A stretch of 64,000 bases of DNA from Pontibacter cellulosilyticus. GTDB taxonomy: Bacteria; Bacteroidota; Bacteroidia; Cytophagales; Hymenobacteraceae. The stretch is taken from contig NZ_JACRVF010000006.1 of assembly GCF_014306105.1 (NCBI RefSeq), positions 124,001 to 188,000 on the forward strand. The letters run 5' to 3'. Under the pieces are notes generated by a model. It made no database searches, was not told the origin of the DNA, and worked only from the letters and a program-made list of their open reading frames with translations. Below, in pieces: positions 51,887-58,853 of the stretch (position 1 is the first letter of the stretch; every line of letters starts with the position of its first letter). Made by a program: the position numbers and the translations under genes.

Positions 51887-52678
51887 TTACTGGCGGTTCA
51901 TCTCTAGTAATGTAGTCAGAGACACCTGCCTGTTGTTTAGTTTGGTATACTTAAAGTCGTCGCCTCCTCTGAAGTTTGCTCCTTTTATGTTAAAGCTGTC
52001 CGTAATTTTGGCATATTTAAAGTTGGCTGTGCCATCAAACGTGGCTTTCTGGAAGTTTACGCCCTCTTCAAACTTGGTATACTTAAAGTTGGCCTCGCTA
52101 CCAAACGTTGCACCTGTAAAGCTCACTTTAACTGGGAAGGTAACATACTTAAAGTTGGCGTCGCCTCGGAATGTAGCGCTGCTAAAGTTTGCTAGCTTTC
52201 TGAATTTACTGTACTTAAACAGCGCTTCCTCACTAAAGCGGGTGCTTATAAAAGAAGCTCCTTCGTTAAACTCCGAATATTTAAAAGCACTTGCCTCTTC
52301 AAACACACATCCATCAAAGCGTACCTCCTGCTCAAAATTTGTGTTGTATACTTCGTTACGCGTATTCACCATGTTCACACCGTTATCCGGGTTGAAGTAC
52401 GCCAACACATCGCCTTTAAATGTACAGTTAACAAAAGAAAGCGGTGCTGTAACCGTGCTAATGTACTCTTTTGTGCTATGATCACCCTTCTGCTCTTTCT
52501 GCTTCATGTTCTGAAGTTTCGTCAGATCCAGATCACCTACAATCTCTGCATTCTTGTATGATACAGCTTCGCCACGGTTAATTTTAGCGATGATCTCTGA
52601 TGCGTTTACCTTCGACTGTGCCCATGTTAGCATCGGCAGCATTAGCATTACCAACAGGATTTGTAACTTTTTCATCAT
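51887..52678 (-). CDS. Secreted pentapeptide-repeat (Pentapeptide_3-like) protein
   Basis: About 263 residues with a signal peptide (QILLVMLMLPMLTWAQ). A short lead-in (SEIIAKINRGEAVSYKNAEIVGD split by loops) is followed from about residue 80 by a regular series of Phe-centred units spaced 5 and 6 residues apart. FKY units (AFKYSEF, LFKYSKF, NFKYVTF, NFKYTKF, NFKYAKI, DFKYTKL) alternate with SF/NF..ATF units. The pattern matches the Pentapeptide_3 family and predicts a right-handed beta-helix in the periplasm. ATG 52678 follows an AGGAG at the right distance. Role unknown. Confidence 0.85.
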   Translation of the reverse strand: MMKKLQILLVMLMLPMLTWAQSKVNASEIIAKINRGEAVSYKNAEIVGDLDLTKLQNMKQKEQKGDHSTKEYISTVTAPLSFVNCTFKGDVLAYFNPDNGVNMVNTRNEVYNTNFEQEVRFDGCVFEEASAFKYSEFNEGASFISTRFSEEALFKYSKFRKLANFSSATFRGDANFKYVTFPVKVSFTGATFGSEANFKYTKFEEGVNFQKATFDGTANFKYAKITDSFNIKGANFRGGDDFKYTKLNNRQVSLTTLLEMNRQ

Positions 52679-52815
52679 TGCTCTCCTTAAGTTTATTGTT
52701 TGTTGTTTTAGATTCTGTACAAAGGATGAGGCATTTATTGTGAAGGTTGCTTCTGAATGCAAAATATTTTTAGCACACAGTTATTTTTATACCTGCAAAC
52801 CCTATAAAAATAGAA

Positions 52816-52841
52816 GCGAGGGCTACAGTAGCAGCCCTCGC
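52816..52841 (-). terminator. Terminator of the GntR-ABC operon
   Basis: 9-bp perfect stem (52816-52824 with 52833-52841), followed on the minus strand by a T-rich run. It lies about 40 bases after the small membrane-protein gene, the last of the operon. Confidence 0.8.
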
Positions 52842-52880
52842 CTTGATATAACTTAACCTTAAATGCAGGCTACACCTGTA

Positions 52881-53048
52881 CTACTCCTGAGATGGCTCAG
52901 GTGCGGCTGGAGGCGTAGGCGCTGTTACAGAAGTGGCAGTGCTATCCTCGTTTGTTTCGTCGTAAATTTTAATCGTGCCAAGTAGCACAGTTATACTTAC
53001 CAGCACAACAGCCAGCAGACCTAAAAGCAATTTATTACTCGTTTTCAT
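52881..53048 (-). CDS. Small single-pass membrane protein, last gene of the GntR-ABC operon
   Basis: 55 residues: a short polar start (MKTSNK), one membrane helix (LLLGLLAVVLVSITVLLG) and an outer tail rich in Thr, Pro, Ala and Glu (TAPTPPAAPEPSQE). The ATG lies 19 bases after the GntR stop, and the predicted terminator follows. The size and tail suggest a membrane peptide that associates with the transporter or is exported to the surface. No family is recognised. Confidence 0.7.
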   Translation of the reverse strand: MKTSNKLLLGLLAVVLVSITVLLGTIKIYDETNEDSTATSVTAPTPPAAPEPSQE

Positions 53049-53067
53049 TTCAGTTCTCTTTTAGTTA

Positions 53068-53445
53068 TTAACCTTGATTAACACTGGCTGCGTTATATTT
53101 TCCTGCATACAACTTTAGGTCGTCCAGCGAAAGCCCCAGCAGTTTCATTGTTCTCAGGAAGGCTGGCAGCTCCTCTTCCAGAAACTGCTCTTTCTTAAGC
53201 GCAATTGTTCTTTCTAAGCCATCGTCGGCAAGGAAGTAGCCTACGCCACGCTTGTTATAAATCACGCCCTTATCCTGCAGGTAATTAAATGTTCTCATAG
53301 TCGTATTCGGGTTTACTTCAAACTCTACCGCCATATCCCGGATAGAAGGGATCTTGTCTCCTGCGGTCCATACTTTTCTGAGAATGTTCTCGAAAAAACG
53401 GTTTGCGATTTGTAAGTATATTGCTTGGTTCTCTTTAAACTCCAT
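53068..53445 (-). CDS. GntR-family (YtrA-type) transcriptional regulator
   Basis: 125 residues. The winged helix-turn-helix domain (about 10-75) has IPSIRDMAVEFEVNPNTTMR with recognition helix NPNTTMRTFNYLQDKGVI. It lacks a large effector domain: only a short C-terminal helical part (about 80-125) remains, which is the YtrA-type size. Such regulators repress their own ABC operon. The gene lies 2 bases after the permease gene, so it is translationally linked. A fitting inverted-repeat operator is at 55241-55264. Confidence 0.93.
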   Translation of the reverse strand: MEFKENQAIYLQIANRFFENILRKVWTAGDKIPSIRDMAVEFEVNPNTTMRTFNYLQDKGVIYNKRGVGYFLADDGLERTIALKKEQFLEEELPAFLRTMKLLGLSLDDLKLYAGKYNAASVNQG

Positions 53446-53447
53446 TG

Positions 53448-54185
53448 TTACACCTGCCTTTCTTTAAGTTTGAAATAAGATACTACCAGCAAGAATGGCC
53501 CCAGCACATACCAGAACAGAAATGGCACCACATCTGTAAAGATAAATTCAGCTGTCTTATGGAAATCACCTGAGACATCGCTTGGCCCTAAATTACCTTT
53601 GTTTCCGAAGAGCATGTAAGCCAGCCCAACTGCATACCCTCCAACAACAATTGCTATCAGGAACAGAGCCAACAGTGTTTTCAGAAAATTGTTACCTCTA
53701 AAGGCAATCGCACCTAAAAAGAAGAAAGTCTGTGTTACCCAAAATGCTCCTATCGTTCTGGTAAAGTAGGTATCTGTAAAGCTTGGTAGTTGAGCCGGTT
53801 GCCCAGCCATTAGGCTGCTAACATACATCAGGAGAAAAGTACCTGCTATGGCAGTTATCAGGAAAAAAGGCGAAACAATAAGCCAGGTACCTAACAGTTT
53901 TTCTGCTGTAGATACAGGCAGTGTTAAAAAAGTATAGCTTTTCTGTGGGGAGTGCAGCTCACCAAAAATTCTGCTGGTAAAAATATAGCCTCCTATAAAA
54001 AGTACCACTAGGTATAGCGGCACCAAGTTCTGCACTTTATTAGGGTTGGAGTAAGCCGTTAAGCCAGATATTATCAACAACACACCCACTACTGCCGCTA
54101 TGGCAATAAGAATGGTGTTTATGTTTAAAAGCAGTTGGCGTTTTATAAAGAGGCCAAGTCTTGCTAAGTTAAATTCTGCGTTCAT
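53448..54185 (-). CDS. ABC-type membrane permease of the GntR operon
   Basis: About 245 residues with six hydrophobic segments (LLLNINTILIAIAAVVGVLL, LVPLYLVVLFIGGYIF, VSPFFLITAIAGTFLLMYVS, FWVTQTFFFLGAIAF, LALFLIAIVVGGYAVGLAYML and VVPFLFWYVLGPFLLVVSYF). This is an ABC-2-like permease partner of the ATPase at 54375-55226. Start at ATG 54185 rather than the in-frame TTG 6 codons upstream. The transported compound is unknown; in Bacillus the similar YtrGABCDEF system responds to cell-wall-active antibiotics. Confidence 0.85.
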   Translation of the reverse strand: MNAEFNLARLGLFIKRQLLLNINTILIAIAAVVGVLLIISGLTAYSNPNKVQNLVPLYLVVLFIGGYIFTSRIFGELHSPQKSYTFLTLPVSTAEKLLGTWLIVSPFFLITAIAGTFLLMYVSSLMAGQPAQLPSFTDTYFTRTIGAFWVTQTFFFLGAIAFRGNNFLKTLLALFLIAIVVGGYAVGLAYMLFGNKGNLGPSDVSGDFHKTAEFIFTDVVPFLFWYVLGPFLLVVSYFKLKERQV

Positions 54186-54190
54186 AAGTT

Positions 54191-54385
54191 TTATTTTGTA
54201 CAATGGTTTATTACTATACTTGCATCGGCCACAGCGCTTTCTAAAAGCAGCTGCAACGGGTGTATGCGATTCAAATCAACTGTTTCTACCAGAAAAGCAC
54301 AACCTAGCGCAGCAGTTGCTACAAGTACTGGCTGCAGGCTTAGGGCTGACGTCGCTTTTCTACTAATGGCGAGGTTATACTTCAT
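54191..54385 (-). CDS. Possible small protein between ATPase and permease
   Basis: 64 residues that fit the gap precisely: the ATG overlaps the end of the ATPase gene by 11 bases and the stop lies 5 bases before the permease ATG. The middle is hydrophobic (LSLQPVLVATAALGCAFLV), and the rest is mixed. The tight fit on both sides argues for a coupled small gene; a lack of homologues would argue against. It could be a membrane peptide subunit of the transporter. Confidence 0.5.
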   Translation of the reverse strand: MKYNLAISRKATSALSLQPVLVATAALGCAFLVETVDLNRIHPLQLLLESAVADASIVINHCTK

Positions 54386-55226
54386 ACTGGTGAGGAGCAA
54401 ACTGGCCGTTAACTTTTCCTGCGTCTTTAATGATGCCGTTAAACAGTAGCTCCATGTCCACACGTCCGTCTAAACCGGAAATGTTACGCACAATACCAGC
54501 TTTTCTGCCGTGTAATTCTTCTGCGTAGATTATCTCCTCGTTTGGCAGGCCGTTCAGGTTATATTCGAAGGCAAGCCTTTCAGAGATGGCAGCAATGCTT
54601 TGGTTAAAGATGATCTTACCGTTCTCCAGCACCACAATCGTATCGATCAGGTTTTCGAGGTCGCGCACCTGGTGGGTGGAGATCACAATAACCTTTTCCT
54701 CGTCCAGGGCAGATGCCATAATTTTTCTGAACTGGCTCTTGGAAGGGATGTCAAGGCCGTTGGTTGGCTCGTCAAGTATAAGCAGGCGTGCGTTGGTGGC
54801 CAAGCCAAAGGCTATCAGGAACTTCTTCTTCTGTCCGTAAGAAAGTGTCGATAGCTTGGCATCGTCTGCTAGTTCAAACTCTGCTAGGTAGGCACTAAAC
54901 TGATTGTGGCTAAACTTCTCGTAAAACACCGCAGTGGTTTTTACATAAGTAGCCATGCTGATGGCCGGCAGGTTAAACTCCTCGGGCACCAGGTAAATAT
55001 CCTGAAGCATCGCAGGCTTACGTGCAGTAGCGTCAAAGCCAAACACACTGGCCTCACCGCTGTCTGGGAACAGCATGCCTGATATCAGTTTGAGCAATGA
55101 AGATTTTCCTGCCCCATTTTTACCTAACAGGCCATAGATAAAGCCCGGTTGCAGGGTTAGGTTCAGGTTCTCGAACAGTGGTTTGTTCTTCTTATACCTG
55201 AAATCGACTCCGTTTAATTTTATCAT
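54375..55226 (-). CDS. ABC transporter ATP-binding protein of the GntR operon
   Basis: 283 residues, first gene of the operon. Walker A at about 35-42 (GKNGAGKS), a slightly altered signature (LSYGQKKKF), Walker B in LLILDEPTNGLD and the switch His in ISTHQVRDL. After the core (about 215 residues) is a C-terminal extension typical of ABC-2 systems of the YtrB kind. It shares the overlapping stop/ATG with the small gene at 54191. Confidence 0.94.
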   Translation of the reverse strand: MIKLNGVDFRYKKNKPLFENLNLTLQPGFIYGLLGKNGAGKSSLLKLISGMLFPDSGEASVFGFDATARKPAMLQDIYLVPEEFNLPAISMATYVKTTAVFYEKFSHNQFSAYLAEFELADDAKLSTLSYGQKKKFLIAFGLATNARLLILDEPTNGLDIPSKSQFRKIMASALDEEKVIVISTHQVRDLENLIDTIVVLENGKIIFNQSIAAISERLAFEYNLNGLPNEEIIYAEELHGRKAGIVRNISGLDGRVDMELLFNGIIKDAGKVNGQFAPHQYEV

Positions 55227-55240
55227 AGTTTTATCTTGTG

Positions 55241-55264
55241 AGTGTATTAGGCTACTAGTACACT
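55241..55264. promoter_or_regulatory. Predicted operator of the YtrA-type regulator
   Basis: Inverted repeat AGTGTA - 12 bases - TACACT, with the inner palindrome TACTAGTA at 55253-55260. It lies between the -7 box and the start codon, covering the transcription start, where a repressor would block the polymerase. From memory, B. subtilis YtrA binds AGTGTA-N13-TACACT, so the half-sites agree and the spacing differs by one. Confidence 0.7.
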
Positions 55265-55265
55265 A

Positions 55266-55295
55266 CAAAGGTAAAGAAGGTTTTCTGATTTGCAA
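55266..55295 (-). promoter_or_regulatory. Promoter of the GntR-ABC operon
   Basis: On the minus strand: TTG at 55295-55293, 19 bases, then TACCTTTG at 55273-55266, a full -7 consensus. Transcription would start near 55259, inside the predicted operator. Confidence 0.75.
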
Positions 55296-55439
55296 CTGTT
55301 TTAGAAAATATTTTTTTCAGGGTTAGATTTAAATCGAGTAGGAGGTAATTAACTGACAGTGAGTAACTCCGTTTTGCAAGCAAAATTTTTACAGCAACTG
55401 CTAAAGTATAACCTACAGCAGGACTTCTGTCCCAAACAA

Positions 55440-55474
55440 AAAGGCGCCACCCTTTGCAGAGCGGTGCCTTTTAT
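55440..55474 (-). terminator. Terminator after lpd
   Basis: Imperfect stem with a 3-base bulge in the left arm, GC-rich in the middle and with A/T tracts at both ends. It lies about 22 bases after the lpd stop, and three TATACTT words lie between 55473 and 55495. Confidence 0.65.
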
Positions 55475-55495
55475 ACTTTATACTTCTATACTTGC

Positions 55496-56899
55496 TTAGA
55501 TATGGATCGCGCGGTTTTCTGTGGCTGCTAAACATGCTTCTTTCATGGCTTCGGCAAAAGTAGGATGCGCGTGGCTCATACGGGCCACGTCCTCAGCAGA
55601 TGCACGGAACTCCATTGCAGTTACAGCCTCTGCAATCAGGTCAGCAATACGCGGGCCGATCATGTGCACGCCCAGTATTTCATCGGTTTCCTTGTCTGCT
55701 AATACCTTCACAAAGCCGTCCGTATCACCAGATGCTTTCGCACGACCAGATGCCTTGAACGGGAAAGAACCAGATTTATAGGCACGGCCCTGCTCCTTCA
55801 ACTGCTCCTCAGTAAAGCCGACACCTGCCACTTCTGGCCAGGTATAAACCACACCCGGAATCAGGTTATAGTTGATGTGCGGCTTCTGGCCAACGATCTG
55901 CTCGGCTACCAGCACACCTTCTTCTTCCGCTTTGTGAGCCAGCATGGCGCCACGCACTACGTCACCGATGGCGTAGATACCCGGCACGTTTGTCTCCAGG
56001 TGGTCGTTTACAGCAATCATACCGCGCTCACCCATCTGTACGCCAGCATTCTCCAAGCCAAGCCCTTCAGTGTATGGCTTACGCCCCACAGACACTAACA
56101 CGTAATCGCCTTCAAACGTAACCTCCTCGCCTTTCGGGTTCTGTGCAGTTACTTTAACTGTTTTACCTTTCGTGGTAGCACCCGTTACTTTGTGGCTCAT
56201 GAAGAACTCAAAACCAAGCGTCTTCTTTAGCACACGCATTAGTTCTTTACCCAGTGCACGGTCCATCGTCGGGATGATAGCATCCATGTACTCGATCACC
56301 TGCACTTTGGCTCCCAGACGGGCATATACCGAACCAAGTTCCAGACCAATAACACCACCACCAATCACGATCATGTTTTTCGGCACCTCCTTCAGCTCTA
56401 AAGCCTCTGTAGATGTGATCACACGCTTCTTATCGATTGGCAGGAAAGGAAGTGTAGTTGGCTTAGAACCTGTGGCAATGATGGTGTTCTTTGTTTCAAT
56501 CTGCTGCTCCTTACCTTCCGCGTCTGTGATTTTGATGGTGTTCTTGTTCACGAAAGAACCAAGACCATAGTATGTGTCGATCTTGTTTTTCTTCATCAGG
56601 TAGGTAATGCCGTCGTTATTAGACTTTACCACCTCACCTTTGCGCTTGATCATCTGCTGCAGGTTCACCTTCAGGTTATCCAGCTCAATACCATGATCGG
56701 CAAAAGCGTGTGCGGCATTATGGTAATGCTCTGATGAGTCTAGCAAAGCTTTGGAAGGGATACAGCCTACGTTAAGGCAAGTACCGCCCAATACATTATA
56801 CTTCTCTATGATGGCGGTTTTCAGGCCCAGCTGCGCGCAACGGATAGCTGCCACATAGCCACCAGGACCAGAACCGATTACTACTACGTCGTATTGCAT
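55496..56899 (-). CDS. lpdA: Dihydrolipoyl dehydrogenase
   Basis: FAD enzyme (E3) that re-oxidises the lipoyl arm of 2-oxo-acid dehydrogenases. 467 residues from ATG 56899 (MQYDVVVIGSGPGGY), preferred over an in-frame ATG 8 codons upstream. The redox cysteines are Cys41 and Cys46 (GGTCLNVGCIPSK); the NAD site is IGGGVIGLELGSVYARLG, and the His-Glu pair lies in AHPTFAEAM near the end. It is the third gene of the oxoglutarate dehydrogenase set but is separated from odhB by a palindromic element. Confidence 0.96.
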   Translation of the reverse strand: MQYDVVVIGSGPGGYVAAIRCAQLGLKTAIIEKYNVLGGTCLNVGCIPSKALLDSSEHYHNAAHAFADHGIELDNLKVNLQQMIKRKGEVVKSNNDGITYLMKKNKIDTYYGLGSFVNKNTIKITDAEGKEQQIETKNTIIATGSKPTTLPFLPIDKKRVITSTEALELKEVPKNMIVIGGGVIGLELGSVYARLGAKVQVIEYMDAIIPTMDRALGKELMRVLKKTLGFEFFMSHKVTGATTKGKTVKVTAQNPKGEEVTFEGDYVLVSVGRKPYTEGLGLENAGVQMGERGMIAVNDHLETNVPGIYAIGDVVRGAMLAHKAEEEGVLVAEQIVGQKPHINYNLIPGVVYTWPEVAGVGFTEEQLKEQGRAYKSGSFPFKASGRAKASGDTDGFVKVLADKETDEILGVHMIGPRIADLIAEAVTAMEFRASAEDVARMSHAHPTFAEAMKEACLAATENRAIHI

Positions 56900-56954
56900 T
56901 TGTTTATACTTTAAAGAGAGCATTGCTCTCGTTTTTATACTTGATTTATCTACT

Positions 56955-57092
56955 ATGGCGCGAGCGTCTTCGCTCGTGTCTTTTATTATTGAGGCCTCTG
57001 GTCAAGTTACTACAGAGTTTATACTTAAGACTCATAGTAACTGGGCCAGAGGCCCCACTATAGTTAGTCACGAGCGAGGACGCTCGCGCCAT
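56955..57092. repeat. 138-base nested palindromic element
   Basis: Outer arms 56955-56978 and 57069-57092 match as inverted repeats over 24 bases with one mismatch. Inner arms 56993-57010 and 57037-57054 match over 18 bases with two mismatches, and the short parts around 57007-57018 and 57030-57040 pair further. At the tip lies a TATACTT word (57020-57026). The whole can fold into one long hairpin. It looks like a MITE or REP-type repeat inserted between two genes of a pathway. No gene and no clear target duplication are seen. Confidence 0.85.
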
Positions 57093-57108
57093 GCTTAAGT
57101 CAATAAAA

Positions 57109-57140
57109 AGGAGGAGCAAACTTCTTCGCTTACCCCTCCT
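57109..57140 (-). terminator. Weak terminator after odhB
   Basis: A 6-bp stem (57109-57114 with 57135-57140) followed on the minus strand by a T run at 57104-57108. It lies 17 bases after the odhB stop. The loop is long (20 bases), so it may act only partly. Confidence 0.45.
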
Positions 57141-57156
57141 CTTCAATCTCAATATA

Positions 57157-58746
57157 TTATACTCCTAACAGTAATCTCATCGGATCCTCAAGAAGCTCCT
57201 TCACGCGTACCAGGAAGCTCACAGACTCACGGCCGTCAATAATTCTATGGTCGTAAGACAGGGCCAGGTACATCATTGGGCGAATCTCTACTTGTCCGTT
57301 GATGGCTACAGGACGCTGCACGATGTTGTGCATACCAAGTATCGCCGACTGTGGCGCATTGATAATAGGCGTAGACATCATAGAACCGAAGATACCACCG
57401 TTGGTGATGGTGAAGGTACCGCCTGTCATTTCCTCGATTGAAAGTTTTCCATCACGGGCCTTCTTCGCTAAACGAACAACTTCTTTCTCAATGCCATCCA
57501 ATGACAACTGCTCTGCGTTACGGATAACCGGTACTACCAGACCTTTTGGAGAAGAAACTGCAATAGAGATATCTACAAAATCACTGAAGACCATCTCGTT
57601 GCCATCAATCTGCGCGTTTACTGCAGGCCACTCTTTAAGGGCAACAGTACAAGCCTTTGTGAAGAACGACATAAAGCCTAAACCTACTTCATGCACTTCC
57701 TTAAACTTGTCCTTATACTTGGCGCGGATGTCCATGATCGGCTTCATGTCTACCTCGTTAAAAGTAGTAAGCATAGCCGTTTCATTTTTCACCTGCACCA
57801 GGCGGCGGGCAACTGTTTTACGCAGCGAGCTCATTTTCTCACGGCGCTGGTTTCTGTCGCCGGTAGCGGCAGGAGCCTCAGCAGACGCAGTAGCTTCCTG
57901 CTTAGGAGCAGCGGCAGCTGGCTGTGCAGCAGGTTTTGCCTGTGCGTTCTGTGCATCTTCTTTGGTAATGCGGCCATCACGACCAGTACCTTGTACATCA
58001 GCAGCATTGATTCCTCTTTCTGCCAATATTTTACCAGCAGCCGGAGACGGCGTGCCAGAGGCATACGTTTGGGCACCAGACAGAGCAGCAGCGGCTGGCT
58101 GTGCAGATACTTTTTTATCTGCTTCATCTTGTTTAGCTGTTGCCTGTGCATTAGCCTTAGCAGCACCAGCACCAGGTACAATGCGACAAAGCAAACCACC
58201 AATCTCTACCGTGTCACCTTCTTTTGCTACTATTTCTAGTGTACCTGCAGCCTCGGCTGGTAACTCAAATGTTGCTTTATCAGACTCTAATTCAGCAATA
58301 ACTTCATCCATTTCCACCTGGTCGCCATCGCTTTTCAACCAGCTGGCAATAGTAACTTCCGAGATAGACTCACCTACAGTAGGCACTTTCATCTCAACGG
58401 CCTCACCAGCACCACTTGCAGCAGCCGGGGCAGCAGCAGGAGCAGACTCTTGTGCAGCCGGAGCAGCAGCTTGCTCAGCAGCAGGAGCCGATGGAGCAGA
58501 TGCAGCAGCACCGTCCTGATCAATTTTGCAGATAACAGCGCCAACATCTACTGTGTCGCCTTCCTGTGCTACAATGCGTAAAATGCCTGCGGCTTCGGCT
58601 GGCAATTCGAATGTGGCTTTATCAGATTCTAGCTCAGCAATCACCTCATCCATTTCCACACGGTCGCCGTCTTTCTTAAGCCACTGGGCTATGGTTACCT
58701 CAGTGATCGACTCACCTACGGCAGGCACTTTAACTTCTAAGCTCAT
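57157..58746 (-). CDS. odhB: Dihydrolipoamide succinyltransferase (E2) with two lipoyl domains
   Basis: E2 of the 2-oxoglutarate dehydrogenase complex, 529 residues. Two lipoyl domains lie in tandem: 1-76 with Lys43 and about 119-192 with Lys158, both in [12 protein letters not shown]. The linkers are Ala/Pro-rich. The E1/E3-binding domain is at about 234-266 ([12 protein letters not shown] ... [11 protein letters not shown]), then the CAT domain with the active His500 and Asp504 (DHRIIDG). Most E2o proteins of Proteobacteria have only one lipoyl domain. The neighbour sucA upstream fixes the substrate as 2-oxoglutarate. Confidence 0.96.
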   Translation of the reverse strand: MSLEVKVPAVGESITEVTIAQWLKKDGDRVEMDEVIAELESDKATFELPAEAAGILRIVAQEGDTVDVGAVICKIDQDGAAASAPSAPAAEQAAAPAAQESAPAAAPAAASGAGEAVEMKVPTVGESISEVTIASWLKSDGDQVEMDEVIAELESDKATFELPAEAAGTLEIVAKEGDTVEIGGLLCRIVPGAGAAKANAQATAKQDEADKKVSAQPAAAALSGAQTYASGTPSPAAGKILAERGINAADVQGTGRDGRITKEDAQNAQAKPAAQPAAAAPKQEATASAEAPAATGDRNQRREKMSSLRKTVARRLVQVKNETAMLTTFNEVDMKPIMDIRAKYKDKFKEVHEVGLGFMSFFTKACTVALKEWPAVNAQIDGNEMVFSDFVDISIAVSSPKGLVVPVIRNAEQLSLDGIEKEVVRLAKKARDGKLSIEEMTGGTFTITNGGIFGSMMSTPIINAPQSAILGMHNIVQRPVAINGQVEIRPMMYLALSYDHRIIDGRESVSFLVRVKELLEDPMRLLLGV

Positions 58747-58756
58747 ATTTTATGTC

Positions 58757-58853
58757 AATTATGAATTACAAATTATGAATTACGAATGAATCTGAATGAT
58801 GAACAAAAACAGTTGGGAGCAACCACTCATAATTCATCATTCATAATTCTTAA
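58757..58853. repeat. AT-rich repeat between sucA and odhB
   Basis: A 13-base unit (AATTATGAATTAC) is repeated directly at 58757-58769 and 58771-58783, and an imperfect inverted copy lies at about 58825-58850. The spacer could form a weak stem between sucA and odhB and might set their relative expression. Such ATGAATT-type spacers are often seen in Bacteroidota. Confidence 0.55.

Noticed and set aside
51941-52360. Regular direct repeats of about 66 bases, considered as a CRISPR-like or tandem repeat array
   Set aside because: They are the codons of the repeated FKY units of the pentapeptide-repeat protein, not spaced identical repeats.
54386-54463. Longer version of the small gene between ATPase and permease, starting at 54463
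   Set aside because: It would overlap the ATPase gene by about 90 bases; the ATG at 54385 gives the usual short overlap.
57299-58519. 406-codon open frame on the plus strand, antisense to odhB
   Set aside because: It results from the Ala/Pro-rich, GC-biased codons of odhB; its product is Ala/Ser-rich without any domain, while the minus-strand frame is an unmistakable E2 enzyme.
58757-58783. AT-rich direct repeat considered as an origin-type iteron
   Set aside because: Only two units and no origin features (DnaA boxes, dnaA or parA genes) are nearby.
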